In this document: piece after piece, positions 6,527 through 9,125 of the stretch
Position numbering within the stretch: position 1 is the stretch's first letter
How the letters are laid out: each line of letters opens with the position of its first letter
Assembly (NCBI GenBank): GCA_964472905.1
Contig: CAYYMI010000081.1
Coordinates: 1 to 9,125 of the forward strand
DNA length: 9,125 nt
Origin: Hellea sp964472905
GTDB taxonomy: Bacteria; Pseudomonadota; Alphaproteobacteria; Caulobacterales; Maricaulaceae
Reading direction: 5' to 3'
The notes under the pieces: model-generated
The model's input: the letters and a program-made list of their open reading frames with translations, nothing else
Told to the model about the DNA's origin: nothing
Databases searched by the model: none
Program-made: the position numbers and the translations under genes

Positions 6527-7189
6527 TTAAACAAACCGCACCGTAATTCGTTCTAACCCTTCTATGCCGCCGGAGAGTTCATCGCCGACGCTCACGGGGC
6601 CGACACCGGCGGGGGTACCTGTATAGATTAAGTCACCGGGCTTAAGGTCCATGTCTTTGGTCAAGTAATCTATAATCTCATCCACGGACCAGATCATTTT
6701 ATTGAGCGCAGAGTGCTGGACGACATCTCCGTTTTTCCGCAGCACGATACGCGCGGCAGAGAGGTCAACATTGCCAGCCAGTGTTAGGGCCGAGCAGGGC
6801 GCGGAGAGGTGAAAGTTTTTCGCGCGCGCCCAAGGCCCGCCTTTGGCTTTGGCTTTGGCCTGCACATTGCGCCGCGTCATATCTATGCCGACGCCATATC
6901 CAAAAATGCCGTTGTTTATGTCTAGTGGCCCCATTGCGACCACAAGTTCGACTTCATAATGCAGGTTTTCCGTAAAAGGCGGGAAGGGAATATCGGCCCC
7001 GCTATTGACGAGGGTTTCAGGAGCCTTGGTAAAAATCACAGGTTCTGAGCGCTCGATGTCACCGCCCATTTCGACTACATGGTCGGCATAGTTTTTGCCC
7101 ACGCAGTAAATGCGCCGCACGGGAAAGCGTTTATCACTGCCCGCGATGGGCAGGCTCATGGGATCTGAGGGCGGAAATGCAAAATTCAT
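6527..7189 (-). CDS. Fumarylacetoacetate hydrolase family protein (fumarylpyruvate hydrolase/acylpyruvase type)
   Basis: This protein of 220 residues has the size of the single-domain YcgM/FAHD1/NagK group. These enzymes cleave a C–C bond in acylpyruvates such as fumarylpyruvate, using a divalent metal, in the cytoplasm. The metal ligands are visible as E79 and E81 (HYEVEL) and D103 (GIDMTRRNVQ). H37 in CVGKNYADHVVEMG may be the general base, and the family signature GTPAGVGPV is at 191-199. The opening with RIYCVGKNYADH closely resembles NagK-type fumarylpyruvate hydrolases of gentisate breakdown. The segment usually FDHSAPCS reads FHLSAPCS here (126-133), a small departure next to the active site. 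No other gentisate gene is in the window, so the substrate is open; oxaloacetate decarboxylation is another known activity in the family. AGGGA lies about 7 bases before the ATG. It is divergent from the ParB-fold gene across 61 bases. Confidence 0.88.
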   Translation of the reverse strand: MNFAFPPSDPMSLPIAGSDKRFPVRRIYCVGKNYADHVVEMGGDIERSEPVIFTKAPETLVNSGADIPFPPFTENLHYEVELVVAMGPLDINNGIFGYGVGIDMTRRNVQAKAKAKGGPWARAKNFHLSAPCSALTLAGNVDLSAARIVLRKNGDVVQHSALNKMIWSVDEIIDYLTKDMDLKPGDLIYTGTPAGVGPVSVGDELSGGIEGLERITVRFV

Positions 7190-7236
7190 AATTTGTCCCT
7201 TTACCCTTCCCGATTTAGAGCTAGTCTAACAGCATA

Positions 7237-7242
7237 AAGGAG
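7237..7242 (+). promoter_or_regulatory. Shine-Dalgarno site of the ParB-fold gene
   Basis: AAGGAG stands 8 bases before the ATG at 7251 and is the strongest ribosome binding site in the window. It supports the choice of start for this short gene and argues that the protein is really made. Confidence 0.8.
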
Positions 7243-7250
7243 AGCTGCCA

Positions 7251-7496
7251 ATGCGTGTTGTCGATGTGCCGATAGACAAAATCTATGTCCCTGCTGCGAA
7301 AAAGAAAACCTTGGATGAAGAGAAGATCATGCCGCTCGCCGAAGACATTTTAGAAAATGGTCAACAAAGCCCGATTTATGTTCGGCTGGGCAAAGACCGC
7401 TATGTTCTCCAAGAAGGTTTGCACCGTGTTGAGGCGATGAAGCTTTTGGGCTCTGACACGATTGAAGGTCATATTATCCAAGCCAAAAAACACTAA
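7251..7496 (+). CDS. Stand-alone ParB N-terminal/sulfiredoxin-fold protein
   Basis: This protein of 81 residues contains only a ParB/Srx-like fold. It opens with VVDVPIDKIYVPAAKKKTLD, continues with LAEDILENGQQSPIYVRL (29-46), and then carries the hallmark QEGLHRVEAMKLLG (54-67), equivalent to the GxxR-(x)n-A box that binds a nucleotide phosphate. The catalytic Cys of sulfiredoxin (GCHR) is Leu here (L57), so peroxiredoxin repair is unlikely. The HTH and dimer domains of chromosome-partitioning ParB are absent, so it is not a partition protein. A nucleotide-binding or regulatory role is possible, but the function is unknown. It has a strong Shine-Dalgarno site and is followed after 11 bases by the haloalkane dehalogenase gene, whose own Shine-Dalgarno overlaps this stop codon. 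The two are almost certainly one operon. It is divergent from the FAH-family gene. Confidence 0.85.
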   Translation: MRVVDVPIDKIYVPAAKKKTLDEEKIMPLAEDILENGQQSPIYVRLGKDRYVLQEGLHRVEAMKLLGSDTIEGHIIQAKKH

Positions 7497-7507
7497 AGGA
7501 ACTCCTT

Positions 7508-8401
7508 ATGAAAGCCTTACGCACGCCCGAAGCCCGATTTGCCAATATCCCTGATTATCCCTTTAAGCCGCATTATGTGACGGTGGGGGATAAGCTTCGT
7601 TTGCATTATGTCGATCATGGGCCGCGCGACGGGCGTATTGTCATTATGATGCATGGTGAACCGAGCTGGTCATTTCTTTATCGTCATATGATCAAAAATG
7701 TCGCCGGGGCGGGGTTTCGTGTTTTGGCGCCCGACTTGATTGGATTTGGCAAATCCGACAAACCCACCGAAACGTCGGACTATAGCTATACGCGGCATAT
7801 GAAATGGATGACCGCATGGTTCAAACATGTGGATGTTAAAGACGCTGTTTTGTTCTGTCAGGATTGGGGCGGGCTATTGGGTCTGCGTTTGGTCGCGGCT
7901 TATCCTGATAAATTTGCGGGGGTAGTTGCGGCCAATACATTTCTGCCGACGGGCGAGCGTAAGCCTGGCGAGGCCTTCACCAAATGGCGTGAATTTTCCC
8001 AGACTGTGCCTGAATTTCCGGTCGGCGGCATCTTACGCGGGGCGACGGTTAAGCCTTTAGGCGACGGCGTAGAAGAGGCCTATAACGCGCCCTATCCCGA
8101 TGAGAGCTATAAAGCGGGCGCGCGTATATTTCCTGCTCTCGTTCCGATTACTCCCGATATGGACGGGGCCGCGGATAATCGCGCAGCGTGGAAAGTTCTG
8201 GGTAAATTTAACAAACCCTTTCTAACGGCGTTCTCCGACCAAGACCCTGTCAGTAAAGGCGGCGATAAACTCTTTCAAAAATTAATTCCGGGCTGCAAAG
8301 GTCAACCGCATCAAATCGTCAAAGGCGGCGGGCATTTCCTCCAAGAAGATGTGCACCGTGAGCTCTCAGAAATTATCGTCGATTTCTGCGCCACGCTGTA
8401 A
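7508..8401 (+). CDS. dhmA: Haloalkane dehalogenase (HLD-I, DhlA/DhmA type)
   Basis: This protein of 297 residues is an alpha/beta-hydrolase that replaces halogen by hydroxyl in haloalkanes, giving an alcohol and halide. The oxyanion-hole segment is HGEPSWS (49-55, with E51 matching Glu56 of Xanthobacter DhlA). The nucleophile is D119 in CQDWGG, with halide-binding W120 next to it. The second halide Trp is probably W160 in FTKWREF, matching W175 of DhlA. The catalytic acid is D246 (FSDQDP) and the base is H276 (GGGHFLQED). The complete HLD-I set is therefore present and the length is normal. There is no signal peptide, so it is cytoplasmic. AAAGGA (7495-7500) lies 7 bases before the ATG and overlaps the stop of the ParB-fold gene, so translation may be coupled. 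A hairpin terminator follows 15 bases after the stop. The natural substrate cannot be told from sequence, and many marine relatives have none assigned. Confidence 0.93.
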   Translation: MKALRTPEARFANIPDYPFKPHYVTVGDKLRLHYVDHGPRDGRIVIMMHGEPSWSFLYRHMIKNVAGAGFRVLAPDLIGFGKSDKPTETSDYSYTRHMKWMTAWFKHVDVKDAVLFCQDWGGLLGLRLVAAYPDKFAGVVAANTFLPTGERKPGEAFTKWREFSQTVPEFPVGGILRGATVKPLGDGVEEAYNAPYPDESYKAGARIFPALVPITPDMDGAADNRAAWKVLGKFNKPFLTAFSDQDPVSKGGDKLFQKLIPGCKGQPHQIVKGGGHFLQEDVHRELSEIIVDFCATL

Positions 8402-8410
8402 TTCGCGCAT

Positions 8411-8435
8411 AAAAAACCCCGCTCAAATGGCGGGG
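8411..8435. terminator. Bidirectional intrinsic terminator between dhmA and rplI
   Basis: CCCCGC (8417-8422) pairs with GCGGGG (8430-8435) around a 7-base loop. On the minus strand the stem is followed directly by six T (the A-run 8411-8416), so it is a strong terminator for rplI, whose stop is at 8461-8463. On the plus strand it is followed by CTCTAATTTT, a weaker T-run, and it probably also ends the dehalogenase transcript. Confidence 0.85.
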
Positions 8436-8460
8436 CTCTAATTTTAATGTATGAAAGAGT

Positions 8461-9123
8461 TTACTCTTCTTCTGATTTAGCCTCTTCAGCCTTAGCAGCA
8501 GGTGCCTCTTCAGGCGCGCCGCCTTCATCAGCTTCAGGGTTTAGGAATTCTTCCGGCGCGTCGCCCTCAAACATGCTTACCGCATTTTCAGCGCGTTCCT
8601 GATTTGCTTCTTTAATATCGGCTTGCTCTTCGGCGATTTGTGTCGCGATGACATCTTCACCTTTAGCTTGACGTTCAGCTTCATCCGTTGTCCGGGCCAC
8701 ATTGACTGTGACTTCAATGCTGACTTCAGGATGGAGGCGGACTTTAACCGTGTGAAGACCCAAAGCTTTGATCGGCTGTTCGAGCACAATCATATTACGC
8801 TTGATGCCTTTATCGGCGAGGTCTTCGGCAATATCACGCGCAGAGACAGAGCCATAAAGATGCCCTGTGTCGCCAGCCTTACGGATGATGACAACTGTTG
8901 ATCCGTCAACCGACTTACCATCATTGACAGCCTTTTCGCGGTTTTCTTCATTGCGCTGTTCAAGATATTCCCGTTCGGCTTCGAACCTCGCCAAATTGGC
9001 TTTGGTCGCGCGAAGGGCTTTTTCTTGCGGCAAGAGATAGTTACGCGCAAAGCCAGGCTTGACGTTAACGACGTCGCCCATGGCGCCAAGTTTTTCAATA
9101 CGTTCTAGGAGTATAAGTTCCAT
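8461..9123 (-). CDS. rplI: 50S ribosomal protein L9 with long acidic C-terminal tail
   Basis: This protein of 220 residues is bL9, which binds 23S rRNA at the base of the L1 stalk and helps keep the reading frame. The N-terminal domain is clear (MELILLERIEKLGAMGDVV, then PGFARNYLLP at 23-32). A long connecting helix (about 41-68) and the C-terminal domain (GHLYGSVSARDIAEDL, 87-102, to about 144) follow. E. coli L9 has 149 residues. The additional 70-75 residues (about 146-220) are rich in Glu and Ala and look disordered. Extended tails are known in alphaproteobacterial L9, and this one is at the long end. The ATG is at 9121-9123, two bases from the window edge, so its ribosome binding site and the expected upstream partner rpsR are not visible. 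A terminator lies just downstream. Confidence 0.96.
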   Translation of the reverse strand: MELILLERIEKLGAMGDVVNVKPGFARNYLLPQEKALRATKANLARFEAEREYLEQRNEENREKAVNDGKSVDGSTVVIIRKAGDTGHLYGSVSARDIAEDLADKGIKRNMIVLEQPIKALGLHTVKVRLHPEVSIEVTVNVARTTDEAERQAKGEDVIATQIAEEQADIKEANQERAENAVSMFEGDAPEEFLNPEADEGGAPEEAPAAKAEEAKSEEE

Positions 9124-9125
9124 GA

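Noticed and set aside
6841..6858. Three tandem copies of CTTTGG inside the FAH-family gene.
   Set aside because: They encode AKAKAK in a region where relatives have a similar Lys/Ala-rich stretch, so no insertion or phase-variable repeat is needed to explain them.
7251..7496. Reading the ParB-fold gene as evidence of a plasmid or chromosome partition locus.
   Set aside because: There is no ParA gene, no HTH domain, and no parS-like site seen nearby.
8623..8901. Plus-strand reading frame of 92 codons inside rplI.
   Set aside because: Antisense shadow of a certain ribosomal protein gene, without its own ribosome binding site or recognisable domain.

Overview
The window looks like chromosomal DNA of a Gram-negative alphaproteobacterium of moderate G+C. 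The placement is inferred from three things: the trio thioredoxin/TPR protein – stand-alone LON-domain protein – Trm112-like protein, a ribosomal protein L9 with a long acidic C-terminal tail, and the general protein style. I would guess a marine Hyphomonadaceae/Maricaulales-type organism, but the sequence alone does not prove it. I see no insertion sequence, phage gene, CRISPR array, tRNA or rRNA gene.

Layout. Positions 1-549 hold no convincing gene, but contain a 12-bp long-range inverted repeat (392-403 with 454-465) upstream of a plus-strand SAM-dependent methyltransferase (550-1296). From 1293 to 5629 six genes all run on the minus strand. In transcription order they are: a CnoX/YbbN-type thioredoxin-TPR chaperedoxin, a LON substrate-binding-domain protein, a Trm112-like protein, an aspartate/aromatic aminotransferase, an exported homologue of 2,4-diacetylphloroglucinol hydrolase (PhlG), and a small four-helix membrane protein. 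The last two overlap by one base. The membrane gene converges on the methyltransferase with a 4-base overlap of their ends. Positions 5630-6526 are visibly A+T-rich and carry only one unrecognised small secreted or anchored protein (5911-6345, minus). A divergent pair follows: a fumarylpyruvate hydrolase/acylpyruvase-type enzyme on the minus strand, and on the plus strand an 81-residue ParB/sulfiredoxin-fold protein followed 11 bases later by a haloalkane dehalogenase of the DhlA type. A bidirectional hairpin terminator (8417-8435) separates the dehalogenase from rplI (minus), whose start codon is at the right edge.

How the genes work together. The cnoX–LON–trm112 block suggests protein quality control and translation support. 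The aminotransferase links aspartate or aromatic amino acids with 2-oxo acids. Three hydrolases of unusual bonds lie in the window: a PhlG-like C–C hydrolase, an FAH-family C–C hydrolase and a C–halogen hydrolase. They are in separate transcription units, so a common pathway is speculation. The most interesting points are the membrane-directed PhlG homologue, whose likely metal ligands are conserved and whose start site lies in an inverted repeat that could hide it, its coupled membrane partner, and the stand-alone ParB-fold protein coupled to the dehalogenase.
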